Below, piece by piece: positions 38,358-47,358 of a DNA stretch of 49,813 nucleotides (the stretch's first letter is position 1; the number at the start of each line of letters is the position of its first letter). Source of the stretch: Leptolinea sp. (GTDB taxonomy: Bacteria; Chloroflexota; Anaerolineae; Anaerolineales; Anaerolineaceae); NCBI GenBank assembly GCA_012798535.1, contig JAAZMZ010000012.1:1-49813 (forward strand), read 5' to 3'. Made by a program: the position numbers and the translations under genes. The notes below the pieces were generated by a model that saw only the letters and a list, made by a program, of their open reading frames with translations, did not search any database and was not told where the DNA came from.

Positions 38358-39365
38358 TCAGGGCTTTACAGGAGATCCGCTGGATTGCCTGATGATGATC
38401 TCAGCCGGCAAGACGATCTCCTGGAAACCAGTTTCGTTTTCATTGGACAGTTTTGAGAGAAGAATTTCTGCCGCTTTCTTTCCCATCTCATAGGCAGGTT
38501 GAGAGGCGACTGTAAGAAATGGGAAGGTAATCAGTGCCTGTGGCAGGTCGTCAAATGCGACAATCGCCACGTCTTCGGGAACGCGAACATTCACTGCTTG
38601 CAGGGCTTTCAATGCTCCAATCGCAATAAAGTTGTTGGCCGCGAAAATGGCCGTTGGGCGGGGGTGTTTTGCCATAACCTTGATCGACATGTCATAACCG
38701 CTTTGCTGGGTGAACGGCCCATAGAACGTCTGGATGTTCAGATTTCCAGCCTTCGCTTCTGATATGGCTCTTTTGCATCCGGCAACCCGATCTTCAGATG
38801 TAGACACACCCACCGGTCCGCTCAATATAGCGATGTCTCTATGACCGAGTGATAACAACATACTCATCAATTGATAGGCACCCTGTTCGGAATCGCAGCG
38901 AACAAAATCTGCCTTAAAATTGTCAATTCTGCGATCAAGAATAACAATGGGTGTTTCATGCTGTCTAATAAACGAGGCCGAATCCGGCGTACTCTGTGCA
39001 GGAACCAGAATAATTCCACCGACCCTTTGCTCAAGAAGCATTTGAATATATTTTTTTTCTTTCAGCGGGTCTTCATCCGTGTTGGAAAAAATGACGGTGT
39101 AACCCGCTTCGCCGGCCGTATCCTCAACCGCCCGCGCAATAGTAGTAAAGAAAGGGTTGGTAATGTCTGTTACAACAAGCGCAATCGTCTTTGTGCGTTT
39201 TGAACGTAAGCCGCTTGCCAATCGATTGGGGACAAAGCCCAATTCTGATATGGCTGCTTCAATCCGGATTCGGGCTTCCGGGCTGCAGTAACCCGAATCG
39301 TTGATACACCGGGATACAGTGATCGGGGCTACGCCTGCTTTCTTTGCGACATCACGAATATTCAT
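38358..39365 (-). CDS. LacI-family transcriptional regulator
   Basis: Repressor of 335 aa. The N-terminal helix-turn-helix is MNIRDVAKKAGVAPITVSRC, with a hinge helix near PNRLASGLRSKRT. The periplasmic-binding-like domain follows, with DITNPFFTTIARAVEDTAGE and AIFAANNFIAIGALKAL. Matching palindromes flank it at 38293 and 39395-39424, and a third is upstream of rbsA, so it likely controls the whole island and itself. The effector should be the imported sugar or its phosphate. Confidence 0.94.
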   Translation of the reverse strand: MNIRDVAKKAGVAPITVSRCINDSGYCSPEARIRIEAAISELGFVPNRLASGLRSKRTKTIALVVTDITNPFFTTIARAVEDTAGEAGYTVIFSNTDEDPLKEKKYIQMLLEQRVGGIILVPAQSTPDSASFIRQHETPIVILDRRIDNFKADFVRCDSEQGAYQLMSMLLSLGHRDIAILSGPVGVSTSEDRVAGCKRAISEAKAGNLNIQTFYGPFTQQSGYDMSIKVMAKHPRPTAIFAANNFIAIGALKALQAVNVRVPEDVAIVAFDDLPQALITFPFLTVASQPAYEMGKKAAEILLSKLSNENETGFQEIVLPAEIIIRQSSGSPVKP

Positions 39366-39393
39366 TGATTTGGTTGTTGAAAAAAAACAAAAT

Positions 39394-39424
39394 TATGGTA
39401 TAGTTACCATGATAACGTTGACAT
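39394..39424. promoter_or_regulatory. Twin LacI-type operators O2a/O2b between lacI and yesN
   Basis: ATGGTA-N4-TACCAT at 39395-39410 abuts ATGATAACGTTGACAT at 39409-39424, the second being a diverged copy with the central AACGTT intact. They lie about 30 bp before lacI on its minus-strand side and about 170 bp before the plus-strand response regulator. Confidence 0.65.
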
Positions 39425-39595
39425 AATAGCATGATAAAAACTTGATGTCAATAGGATTTTGAAATTCGTTAAAATATAGACTTCGTTTGTTTACCAGTAA
39501 GTAAGACCTTTTTCAACTGTACATAGGCAGTAACTTGCAAGTATTTTCGGAATTATGCTCATAATTCAGGCAATATTCTGGAAATTCGGAGTGAT

Positions 39596-40435
39596 ATGTA
39601 TAAGTTCCTGGTTATAGACGACGAAGAAATTGTCCGAAGAGGGTTCAGGAATAAAATCGATTGGACTTCTGCCGGATTCGAATTCCTGCCACCCTGTAAG
39701 AACGGCCGTGAAGCCATCGCAAGAATTCCGATAGAACAACCGGATGTTGTGATGACGGATATCTGCATGCCTTTTGTAGACGGGCTAGAGGTAGCTTCAT
39801 TTATTGCCAAAGAATATCCCGAAATTGCCGTAATCATCTTAAGCGGCTATGGTGAGTTTGAGTATGCAAGGGCGGCTTTGCGCTGCAGAGTAGCGGAATA
39901 TCTATTAAAACCGATCACTTCAAGTGAATTGCTGGCTGTTATCACAAAAATTAAAATCCAACTCGACATAAAGACGCAAAATCCAGATTCGACGGGTAAA
40001 AATTCTGTAGAAATGACCTCACAGAGTATAACGGATAAATACTCACTTAACGGTATCAACACCATCCGCAATATGGGAAAGAGTAAAATGGCTGAAATTC
40101 AAGACTACATTCAGCATAACTTTGCCCAGAAAAAGCTATCGATTAATGAAATTTCCAGAGATCTATTCATCAGCCCCAGTTATCTGGCACGAATACTGAA
40201 ACAATATTCCGGCAAGACTTTTGTGGATTCATTGACTGAATATCGTATAGAAATGGCCAAGCAAATGCTCGCCAATCCAGAGATTAAAACATGCGTTGTT
40301 GCGGAAAAAGTTGGCTATAGTGACCCTCATTATTTTTCCACGATTTTTAAAAAGACCACTGGAAAAACACCTTCAGAATATCGATGTATGATTGGGAACT
40401 GGAGCAATAGTGAAGATACGCAGTCTTCAGCTTAG
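39596..40435 (+). CDS. AraC-type response regulator (YesN-like)
   Basis: A 279-aa regulator with an N-terminal receiver domain (acidic pair DDEE, phospho-acceptor D55 in VVMTDICMPFVDG, Lys in LLKPITSSE) and a C-terminal double AraC helix-turn-helix (about 180-275) ending VGYSDPHYFSTIFKKTTGKT. It is shorter than many YesN proteins (about 350-540 aa) because the middle region is small. The following kinase overlaps its end. Typically activates sugar transport genes; the rbsACB genes downstream are the natural target. Confidence 0.93.
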   Translation: MYKFLVIDDEEIVRRGFRNKIDWTSAGFEFLPPCKNGREAIARIPIEQPDVVMTDICMPFVDGLEVASFIAKEYPEIAVIILSGYGEFEYARAALRCRVAEYLLKPITSSELLAVITKIKIQLDIKTQNPDSTGKNSVEMTSQSITDKYSLNGINTIRNMGKSKMAEIQDYIQHNFAQKKLSINEISRDLFISPSYLARILKQYSGKTFVDSLTEYRIEMAKQMLANPEIKTCVVAEKVGYSDPHYFSTIFKKTTGKTPSEYRCMIGNWSNSEDTQSSA

Positions 40436-42194
40436 TATTATTCTGGGCTTCACGCTTCTCATTTTAATTTCCATCATTACCATTGGAACTTTTACGTTCT
40501 ATATTTTTAATGAGACTATCAAGCGGAATTCGCTGGATAGTTCTTCCCAGGTTGTATCTCAATTAAACCGCCAGATTGATAATTACATTTCCAATATGGA
40601 TAATATCTCTCAGGTGGCCATCAGCCATCCTGATGTCCAGGATTTTGTGAACGGGTCATTCAGTGATAAAGCCGCAGAATCATCGAAATTGGATGAAGTG
40701 TCTCTATCTCTGGTGAAAAACCGGGTCACATCTCTGTTTCAATCGATTATCTCGGTGCGTAAAGATATTAATTCGATCATGCTGCTTCTTGACAACAAGA
40801 CGCTTGTGACGAATAACCCCGAGGATAAAATCAATCCGTATGCAGATTGGCCGTCATCCACTTCTCATAAAGCAGAATCCGGACCGTTTTCGGCATCCCT
40901 GTCCTCTTCTTATGTTCAAGATATCATTATTGGAAAATACTCATGGGTAATTACCATGAGCCGCGATGTTTATGATTACAGGACGAACCTGCATCGTGGC
41001 ATTCTTCTTGTAGATCTTGATTACAGCATCATCGAAGGTCTTTGCAATAATATTCAGCTCGGGAAAAGTGGGTATGTTTTTATCATTAACCCGATGGGAG
41101 AAATTGTATATCATCCACGCCAGCAATTGATCTACAGTGGGTTGAAGGAAGAATTAATCGGCAAGATCAAAAATATCCCCAACGGTCAATTAACCGGTCA
41201 GATAAACGGTCGGGAAGTTTTATACACAACGAAAACTTCAGAATATACCGGTTGGATGGTTGTCGGCGTTTCATATATGGATGAGCTTTTTTACAATCGA
41301 AGTGAAATTGAATACTATTTTGCCATCATCGCTGTTGCCTGTTTTCTGGGCTCTGTCTTACTTTCTTACTACATTTCTTTAAAAATAACCCGGCCGATTG
41401 AAATATTAAGAAAGTCGGTTCAGGCTATTGAAGGGGGGAATTTTAATATCGAAGTTACCGTTAACTCCACGGACGAAGTAAACGGCCTGGCGCAGGATTT
41501 CAACATCGCCATTCGGAAAATCAAAGAACTAATTGAGCAAAATGCTCAGACATACGAGCAAAAGCGAAAGCATGAATTGAAGTCCTTACAGGCCCAGATC
41601 AATCCACATTTTCTGTACAACACGCTTGATTCGATCATCTGGATGATCGAATGTGGAGAGAGCAAGGATGCCATTACAATGACTTCAACCCTGGCGAAAT
41701 TTTTCCGTCTTGGGATCAGCAAAGGCGGGGATATCATTTCGGTTAAGGATGAGATTGAGCACTTGCGCTGTTACCTGACAATACAGAAAATGCGATACAA
41801 AGACAGTCTGGATTATTCCATTGATGTCGATCCGGCGATATATTCCTGCCGGACTCTAAAATTGCTCATTCAGCCGCTGGTGGAGAACGCCATCTACCAT
41901 GGTTTGAAAGGGCAAGACAAAATTGGAATGTTAAATGTCATCGGATTTCGGGATGGGAAGGACCTGGTTTTCAAAGTCATTGATAATGGAATCGGTATGA
42001 CAGGTAAAGAACTTTCGCAAATATTTAACTCCAATTTACCTTCCAAAGGATCCAGTGGGATCGGAGTAAAGAATGTTCTTGATCGCATCCAGTTATATTT
42101 TGGGCCAAATTACGGTGTTTCATTTGAGAGCATGAAGGGAAAAGGAACAACCGCCATCATTCGTTTGCCGGCAATCATTGAGGGTGAGTTATGA
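40410..42194 (+). CDS. Sensor histidine kinase (YesM/LytS-like)
   Basis: Membrane sensor of 594 aa from GTG 40410 (GGAG 5 bases upstream). A first membrane helix (LSIILGFTLLILISIITIGTF, trimmed: residues about 6-28) precedes an extracellular cache-like domain with the DLDYSIIEGLCNNIQLGKSG segment. A second helix (near 300), a HAMP domain, and the His_kinase domain follow, with NPHFLYNTLDSIIWM carrying the phospho-His. The ATPase domain ends GIGVKNVLDRIQLYFG. The gene overlaps the response regulator by 26 bp. Confidence 0.92.
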   Translation: MKIRSLQLSIILGFTLLILISIITIGTFTFYIFNETIKRNSLDSSSQVVSQLNRQIDNYISNMDNISQVAISHPDVQDFVNGSFSDKAAESSKLDEVSLSLVKNRVTSLFQSIISVRKDINSIMLLLDNKTLVTNNPEDKINPYADWPSSTSHKAESGPFSASLSSSYVQDIIIGKYSWVITMSRDVYDYRTNLHRGILLVDLDYSIIEGLCNNIQLGKSGYVFIINPMGEIVYHPRQQLIYSGLKEELIGKIKNIPNGQLTGQINGREVLYTTKTSEYTGWMVVGVSYMDELFYNRSEIEYYFAIIAVACFLGSVLLSYYISLKITRPIEILRKSVQAIEGGNFNIEVTVNSTDEVNGLAQDFNIAIRKIKELIEQNAQTYEQKRKHELKSLQAQINPHFLYNTLDSIIWMIECGESKDAITMTSTLAKFFRLGISKGGDIISVKDEIEHLRCYLTIQKMRYKDSLDYSIDVDPAIYSCRTLKLLIQPLVENAIYHGLKGQDKIGMLNVIGFRDGKDLVFKVIDNGIGMTGKELSQIFNSNLPSKGSSGIGVKNVLDRIQLYFGPNYGVSFESMKGKGTTAIIRLPAIIEGEL

Positions 42195-42233
42195 ACCCAT
42201 CCACATTGCTTGGCTGAACACTGTGAGGATAAC

Positions 42234-43226
42234 TTGACCAGGGAAAGCCGATTAATCATAATTCTGGTTGTTTTGTCAATCGTTGCCGTGATGGCCGTAG
42301 TATTTGTTTATCGAGGTAAGAATACGATTGAGGCCGGGTCGGAATCTAAACCACGAATTGCCGTCATCTTGAAGACCGTTGACTATAAAAACCTGGCTTT
42401 TTGGCAGACAGTAAAGGATGGAATTGAATCAGCCGCCAAAGATTTTAATGTTGAAATTTCCATTCAAGGCCCGATGAGTGAAACACAGGTGGATGAACAG
42501 ATAACGATTATCAAGAATGCATTAAAAACAAAACCGGATGCTTTTGTTATAGCCGCGGCTGATTTTGACAGACTGATCCCGGTGGCAAAAGAGATCAAAG
42601 CGGCCAATATTCCACTTGTTACCATCGATTCGTTCATAAACGGAGATATGGCCGATACAAAAATCGGTACCGATAATTATGATGCAGGACAAAAAGCCGG
42701 GGCTGCTCTTATGGAGATCATCCCTTCTGGAAGTAAAGTAGTGATCATGAGCTATGTTCAGGGCACATCCTCTGCGATTGATCGTGAATCGGGTGTGCGT
42801 GATTTTTTGAATGGAAGAGTTGATCTGGAAGAAACAATTTTTTCCGGGGGTGAAATCGATGTGGCTTATAAACAGGCATCCTACATTCTTGATTCTGACC
42901 CCGAAGTCAGAGGAATTATTGCGCTGAACGATCCGACTACTATTGGCGCAGCACGTGCATTAAGTGAATCGAACAGAAAACAGGATGTTGTATTAATTGG
43001 ATTTGATAACTCACTGACTGTTCTTGGATTTGTTGAGGCTGAGGTCGTCAAGGACACTATTGTGCAAAAACCATTCAATATGGGTTACCTCGGAATCAAA
43101 ACTGCATTGGATCTTATACAGGGGAAGAAGGCTGATCCATTTATTGATACGGGTTCAAAAGTGATAAACCGACAAAATATGTTGCTCCCGGAGAATCAAA
43201 AATTGCTCTTTCCTGTATCGCGGTAA
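42234..43226 (+). CDS. Membrane-anchored sugar-binding protein (sensor component)
   Basis: Periplasmic-binding-protein fold of the ribose/xylose type (330 aa from TTG 42234, GAGGA just upstream; TTG 42210 is an alternative). The N-terminus is a single hydrophobic helix (RLIIILVVLSIVAVMAVVF) with no Cys lipobox and no clear cleavage site, so it is probably an uncleaved anchor. Binding-domain parts are FWQTVKDGIESAAKDF, ADTKIGTDNYDAGQKAGAAL and LIGFDNSLTVLGFVEAEVV. It follows the kinase directly and is separated from the transporter by a hairpin. This arrangement resembles three-component XylFII-LytS-YesN sensing. Confidence 0.85.
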   Translation: MTRESRLIIILVVLSIVAVMAVVFVYRGKNTIEAGSESKPRIAVILKTVDYKNLAFWQTVKDGIESAAKDFNVEISIQGPMSETQVDEQITIIKNALKTKPDAFVIAAADFDRLIPVAKEIKAANIPLVTIDSFINGDMADTKIGTDNYDAGQKAGAALMEIIPSGSKVVIMSYVQGTSSAIDRESGVRDFLNGRVDLEETIFSGGEIDVAYKQASYILDSDPEVRGIIALNDPTTIGAARALSESNRKQDVVLIGFDNSLTVLGFVEAEVVKDTIVQKPFNMGYLGIKTALDLIQGKKADPFIDTGSKVINRQNMLLPENQKLLFPVSR

Positions 43227-43253
43227 ATAATCTCTTTTGAGGTTAAAAATATT

Positions 43254-43290
43254 ACACACATTCGCGTTTTTTGCCGGATGTGTGTTTGAT
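43254..43290 (+). terminator. Terminator-like hairpin between sensor and transporter genes
   Basis: ACACACATTCG (43254-43264) pairs with CGGATGTGTGT (43275-43285), 11 bp with one T-G, loop of 10, followed by TTGATTCTT. It suggests that the sensor genes end here and rbsA has its own promoter. Confidence 0.6.
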
Positions 43291-43344
43291 TCTTAACCAT
43301 TAGTGTGAAATATTCCATTTTTTTTATCCAGTTCAATTGCCATA

Positions 43345-43360
43345 ATGGTAACGTTCCCAC
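43345..43360. promoter_or_regulatory. LacI-type operator O3 before rbsA
   Basis: ATGGTAACGTTCCCAC matches the consensus half-site exactly on the left (ATGGTAACGT) and two bases off on the right. CATAAT (43341-43346) overlapping it could be a -10 box. The in-frame ATG inside this site is not used as a start. Confidence 0.6.
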
Positions 43361-43398
43361 TTAATTATTTCATACCAGTTGTACTGGAGCTAATACGA

Positions 43399-44928
43399 AT
43401 GGAAGATAGCCGCTCAACACAGGCGAGTAATGTAATACTCGATGTTATCAATGTGTCAAAGAGTTTCCCGGGGGTTAAAGCGCTTGATAATGTTTCATTC
43501 AATTTGCGCAAGGGGGAAGTGCATGCGCTGGTTGGTGAGAATGGCGCGGGAAAATCAACATTGATGAAAATTTTGAGCGGAGTGTATACGGCGGATAGTG
43601 GAACGATTCGCTATAAGGGAAATGATGTCGTTTTTAAAGATGCAGCCCAGGCTCGCGATGCCGGTATTGGAATCATCTACCAGGAATTGAATCTCATTCC
43701 AGCCTTATCGGTCGCAGCCAATATTTTCATTGGTCGTGAGCCTTTGACGACTTTTGGTGCTCTCGATGAAAAAAAGATGAATGCTGATTCTATCGCCATC
43801 CTTAATCGACTCAACATTCACATCGATCCGACGACAATACTAAACCGCCTCCCAGTTTCCAAACAACAAATGGTTGAAATAGCGAAAGCGCTTTCCTTCG
43901 ACTCAGAAGTATTGATCATGGATGAGCCAACCAGCGCGCTTTCTGAAAAAGAGATCGATGAATTGTTTACGGTGATCCATACCCTGAGAAACAGAGGTGT
44001 GGCAATTGTCTACATTTCTCACCGGCTCGAAGAATTGAAGCATATTGTCGATCGCATCTCAATTTTTCGAGATGGGCATTCCGTGAGCACCGACGAATAC
44101 AAATCCATCGATATGAACGAGATTGTCAACCGAATGGTTGGAAGAAGTCTGGAGAATAAATTCCCTCCAAAGCAAAATAACCCTGTAAAAGAAAAATTAC
44201 TGGAAGTACGGAACATATCACGCAAGGGTATTCTGCATGATATTTCCTTTGATCTTTATAAAGGCGAGATTCTGGGAATAGCCGGCCTGATGGGCGCGGG
44301 ACGTTCGGAACTGGGGAGAGCAATATTCGGGGCGGATGCAATCGAAAATGGTACTGTTGTCATGGATGGAAAAGAACTTTCACTATCTTCACCATCTGAT
44401 GCGATCAAAGCCGGAATTGCGTATCTTTCGGAAAACCGCAAAGAAGAGGGGTTGGCGGTCAAGATGCGTCTGACAGAGAACGTTACCATGGCCAACGTTC
44501 AGGAGATTTCGCAGCGGCTTGGCATTCTCTCCAGAAATCAAGAAATTGAAGTGACGCAGAAGTATGTAAAGAATTTGAATATTAAGACGCCCAATCTATC
44601 ACAGATAGTCAATCAACTATCCGGTGGAAACCAGCAGAAAGCGGTGGTCGCAAAATGGTTGTTCTGCAATTCAAAGGTCTTGATCTTTGATGAACCCACC
44701 CGTGGAATCGATGTCGGCGCGAAATATGCCATTTACAAATTGATTGGAGATCTGGCGCAACAGGGCAGAGGCATCATTATGATCTCTTCAGAATTACCGG
44801 AGATACTGGGCCTGACAGATCGTCTCTTGGTACTACATGAGGGGAAACTCGCGGCGACGCTTATTACCGCAGAGACATCACAAGAAGAGATATTGAACTA
44901 TGCGGCTGGTGTCTTGACATCAATATAA
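43399..44928 (+). CDS. Sugar ABC transporter ATPase (RbsA-like, two domains)
   Basis: A 509-aa double ATPase energising import of a monosaccharide. Domain 1 has Walker A GENGAGKSTLMK, signature LPVSKQQMVEIAKAL and Walker B VLIMDEPTSAL. Domain 2 has the usual degenerate GLMGAGRSELGRAIFG, LSGGNQQKAVVAKWL and VLIFDEPTRGIDVG. I take ATG 43399 because GGAG lies 9 bases upstream and the longer frame begins inside the operator. CCAGT-N3-ACTGG (43375-43387) forms a small hairpin touching the ribosome site. Confidence 0.95.
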   Translation: MEDSRSTQASNVILDVINVSKSFPGVKALDNVSFNLRKGEVHALVGENGAGKSTLMKILSGVYTADSGTIRYKGNDVVFKDAAQARDAGIGIIYQELNLIPALSVAANIFIGREPLTTFGALDEKKMNADSIAILNRLNIHIDPTTILNRLPVSKQQMVEIAKALSFDSEVLIMDEPTSALSEKEIDELFTVIHTLRNRGVAIVYISHRLEELKHIVDRISIFRDGHSVSTDEYKSIDMNEIVNRMVGRSLENKFPPKQNNPVKEKLLEVRNISRKGILHDISFDLYKGEILGIAGLMGAGRSELGRAIFGADAIENGTVVMDGKELSLSSPSDAIKAGIAYLSENRKEEGLAVKMRLTENVTMANVQEISQRLGILSRNQEIEVTQKYVKNLNIKTPNLSQIVNQLSGGNQQKAVVAKWLFCNSKVLIFDEPTRGIDVGAKYAIYKLIGDLAQQGRGIIMISSELPEILGLTDRLLVLHEGKLAATLITAETSQEEILNYAAGVLTSI

Positions 44929-44940
44929 GGAGATTCGGGT

Positions 44941-44979
44941 ATGTCAGAGCTAAATTTCAGAAAAGCGGAAGTGCAGTGA
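44941..44979 (+). CDS. 12-codon minicistron overlapping the rbsC start
   Basis: ATG at 44941 with AAGGAG upstream encodes MSELNFRKAEVQ, and its TGA overlaps the rbsC ATG (TGATG). This looks like a translational-coupling peptide or a remnant; there is no evidence of function for the peptide itself. Confidence 0.4.
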   Translation: MSELNFRKAEVQ

Positions 44980-45986
44980 TGAGTGAAATTTCCTCCCAAC
45001 CAATGAATACTGAATCAGTCGAGAGCAAAGAGACTCCCCCAAAAACAAGGAAATCACTGAGTGGATTTGTAACCCTGGGAGCCGTTATAGGTTTATTTAT
45101 TGTCTTCTCCATATCGGCAAAAAATTTCTTCACCATGCGCAGCATATTAAGTCTGCTGCTTCAGACAAGTGCCATCACCATAATGGGAATTGGTGTCACC
45201 TTCTGCATCATTACCGGTGGAATTGACCTTTCGATTGGCTCAGTTGTCGCGCTAAGCGGTACGGTTGCCGTTATGGCTGCTCTGGCCGGAGTGCCGATAT
45301 GGCTCAGTATGATCATCGGTTTGCTTGTCGGTCTATTGTGCGGCTTGCTGAACGGTCTCATGATCACAAGATTAAGACTTCCGCCTTTTATTGCCACGCT
45401 TGGAATGATGATGGTGGCAAGAGGTGTTGCTTTAACGATCACAAATGCGAATGCATGGCCGGCGCCGGAAGAATTTGGATATCTTGGTAACAACACAATT
45501 TTCGATATGGGCCCCAAATTCCCGGGAATTTCCTATCCGGTATTAATCATGATTGGCGTCTCCCTGGTATTCGCCTTCGTTCTGGGGAAGACAAGAATTG
45601 GTCGTTACACATACGCTGTTGGCTCGAATGAAGAAGCGGCGCGCTTATCGGGGATCAAGGTCAACCAGGTGAAGATTTTTGCCTATCTGGTTTCCGGTTT
45701 TCTTGCCGCGTTGGTAGGGATCATCCTGGCTTCTAGAATGGTGACTTCGCAACCGAACAGCGCATCAGGGTATGAAATGAATGCTATTGCTTCATCCGTT
45801 ATTGGCGGGGTCAGCCTGATGGGTGGTATTGGAACTGTATCAGGAACTGTAATTGGATCATTCATTATTGGTATTTTGAATGTCGGCCTCACTATGTCAG
45901 GCGCAAACTACTTTATGCAACAAATTGTGATCGGCCTGGTGGTTATTGGCGCGGTCACAGTTGATCAATTGAAAGGCCGTAAGTAA
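44979..45986 (+). CDS. Sugar ABC transporter permease (RbsC-like)
   Basis: A 335-aa inner-membrane permease with about 8-10 hydrophobic segments. Family motifs are FCIITGGIDLSIGSVVALSG, LLCGLLNGLMITRLRLPPFI and YAVGSNEEAARLSGI (the EAA-like loop contacting RbsA). The N-terminal 30 residues are a polar extension. It starts at ATG 44979, overlapping the stop of a 12-codon minicistron. Confidence 0.94.
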   Translation: MSEISSQPMNTESVESKETPPKTRKSLSGFVTLGAVIGLFIVFSISAKNFFTMRSILSLLLQTSAITIMGIGVTFCIITGGIDLSIGSVVALSGTVAVMAALAGVPIWLSMIIGLLVGLLCGLLNGLMITRLRLPPFIATLGMMMVARGVALTITNANAWPAPEEFGYLGNNTIFDMGPKFPGISYPVLIMIGVSLVFAFVLGKTRIGRYTYAVGSNEEAARLSGIKVNQVKIFAYLVSGFLAALVGIILASRMVTSQPNSASGYEMNAIASSVIGGVSLMGGIGTVSGTVIGSFIIGILNVGLTMSGANYFMQQIVIGLVVIGAVTVDQLKGRK

Positions 45987-46095
45987 CAGCGGCCGATAAA
46001 TAGGCGTACGACTGCGAAATCAATCTCTTCCTGATTGAGCAGACGTGAAACCCGATTTACACGATCGGAGTCCATTTACAAAAGGAGAAGGTTTT

Positions 46096-47091
46096 ATGAA
46101 GGAGCTACGTTTGTTTTTGGCAATTGCAGTGCTGGCTTCCCTGGCGATTTCCGCCTTTGGTGCGCCAGCCCCGGCCCCTGTTGAAGCAGGCGGTGAAATA
46201 GCAGTGATCGTCAAGACTGGTAATTCCAGCTTCTGGCAGAATGTTCAAACTGGTGCCATGGATGCCCAGAAGGAACTTAGAGCCAAATCACCGAAACTCT
46301 CTGTGACCTTCCTCGGCGCTCAATCAGAAAGCAATGTAAATGAACAGATCAATATCGTTGAAAGCGCTATTGATCGCGGTGTAAAAGCCATTGTGCTCGC
46401 TCCCTCTGATGTGACCGCTCTGGTTCCTGCCGTGAAGAAAGCCAAAGATGCCGGTATTCCAGTAATCATCATCGACTCCGCCCTGTCTGGTGACGAGAAC
46501 AACTATGTCACTTTCCTGGCCACTGATAACAAAGCCGCTGGCGAAGCCTGTGCGAAAGCCTTGATCGAAGGTGTTAAGAAGGCGACTGGAAAAGACACCG
46601 GCAAGATCGCCGTCATGTCCTATGTCGCGGGTGTCGGATCTGAAATCGGCCGTGTTGGTGGATTCAAGGATTACATAGCCAAGAATTCCAAACTGCAAAT
46701 CGTGACCACACAATATTCCAATGCAGATATGCCTACAGCGTTGAATCAAACAACGAGCGTTCTCGATGCCAATCCGGATCTCGTAGGCATTTTTGGCGCC
46801 AATGAACCAACCGCCATCGGAATGGGCCGTGCCATCGCTCAGGCGAAACTCGGTGGAAAAATCGTTGCCATCGGTTTTGATGGCAATAGCGCCCTGGCAG
46901 GTTTCATTAAAGACGGTACCCTGCAGGCTATCGCCGTTCAAAGCTCCTACAATATGGGCTTCCTGGGTGTCAAGACCGCCTATGATGTGGCGTACAACGG
47001 TGCAAAAGTTGACAAATATCTTGATACCGGCTTCCTGATGGTAACCAAGGATAACGTCGACTCAACTGAAGCCAAGAATGTTCTGTATTAG
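46096..47091 (+). CDS. Sugar ABC transporter substrate-binding protein (RbsB-like)
   Basis: A 331-aa binding protein for the rbsAC importer. The signal peptide MKELRLFLAIAVLASLAISA is followed by AFGAPAPAP; there is no lipobox Cys. Binding-domain motifs are NSSFWQNVQTGAMDAQKEL, IVLAPSDVTALVPAV, IIIDSALSGDENN and VAIGFDGNSALAGFIKDGTL. The strong ribosome site AAAGGAG is 8 bases upstream of ATG 46096; the longer frame to 46045 is not used. Related to, but distinct from, the anchored binding protein at 42234. Confidence 0.94.
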   Translation: MKELRLFLAIAVLASLAISAFGAPAPAPVEAGGEIAVIVKTGNSSFWQNVQTGAMDAQKELRAKSPKLSVTFLGAQSESNVNEQINIVESAIDRGVKAIVLAPSDVTALVPAVKKAKDAGIPVIIIDSALSGDENNYVTFLATDNKAAGEACAKALIEGVKKATGKDTGKIAVMSYVAGVGSEIGRVGGFKDYIAKNSKLQIVTTQYSNADMPTALNQTTSVLDANPDLVGIFGANEPTAIGMGRAIAQAKLGGKIVAIGFDGNSALAGFIKDGTLQAIAVQSSYNMGFLGVKTAYDVAYNGAKVDKYLDTGFLMVTKDNVDSTEAKNVLY

Positions 47092-47124
47092 AACATCATT
47101 CTCCTAACGTGACCTTTGAGGGGC

Positions 47125-47165
47125 AGACGGTTCGTGAGTTCATTTCACGAACCGTCTTGCTTGAT
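47125..47165 (+). terminator. Strong hairpin after rbsB
   Basis: AGACGGTTCGTGA (47125-47137) pairs over 13 bp with TCACGAACCGTCT (47145-47157), loop of 7, followed by TGCTTGATT. The T-tract is broken, so it may also serve as an mRNA 3' stabiliser that keeps rbsB transcripts abundant. Confidence 0.75.
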
Positions 47166-47358
47166 TGGATATTTTCCGGAAGGACCAATAGATTCTAACA
47201 ATTTCTGGTGATGATCAATTTCCGCAAGACAAACCCTCATTTTTCTGTAGATGATTTTTGTCTACCTCGCAGAACACAGAACAGTAAAAGATTAGGATGT
47301 CCTTACCGGATCAAGATGGCTGAAATCTTTTCAAACTTAACTCTATTGGGAGTCTACA

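Noticed and set aside
42191-42217. Eight-codon frame starting at ATG 42191 overlapping the kinase stop
   Set aside because: It is in a different frame from the binding protein and has no conserved content. It might aid translational coupling, but nothing supports a product.
43345-43398. N-terminal extension of RbsA starting at the ATG inside operator O3
   Set aside because: The first codons lie in the operator, the segment has no homology to RbsA, and a good ribosome site precedes ATG 43399.
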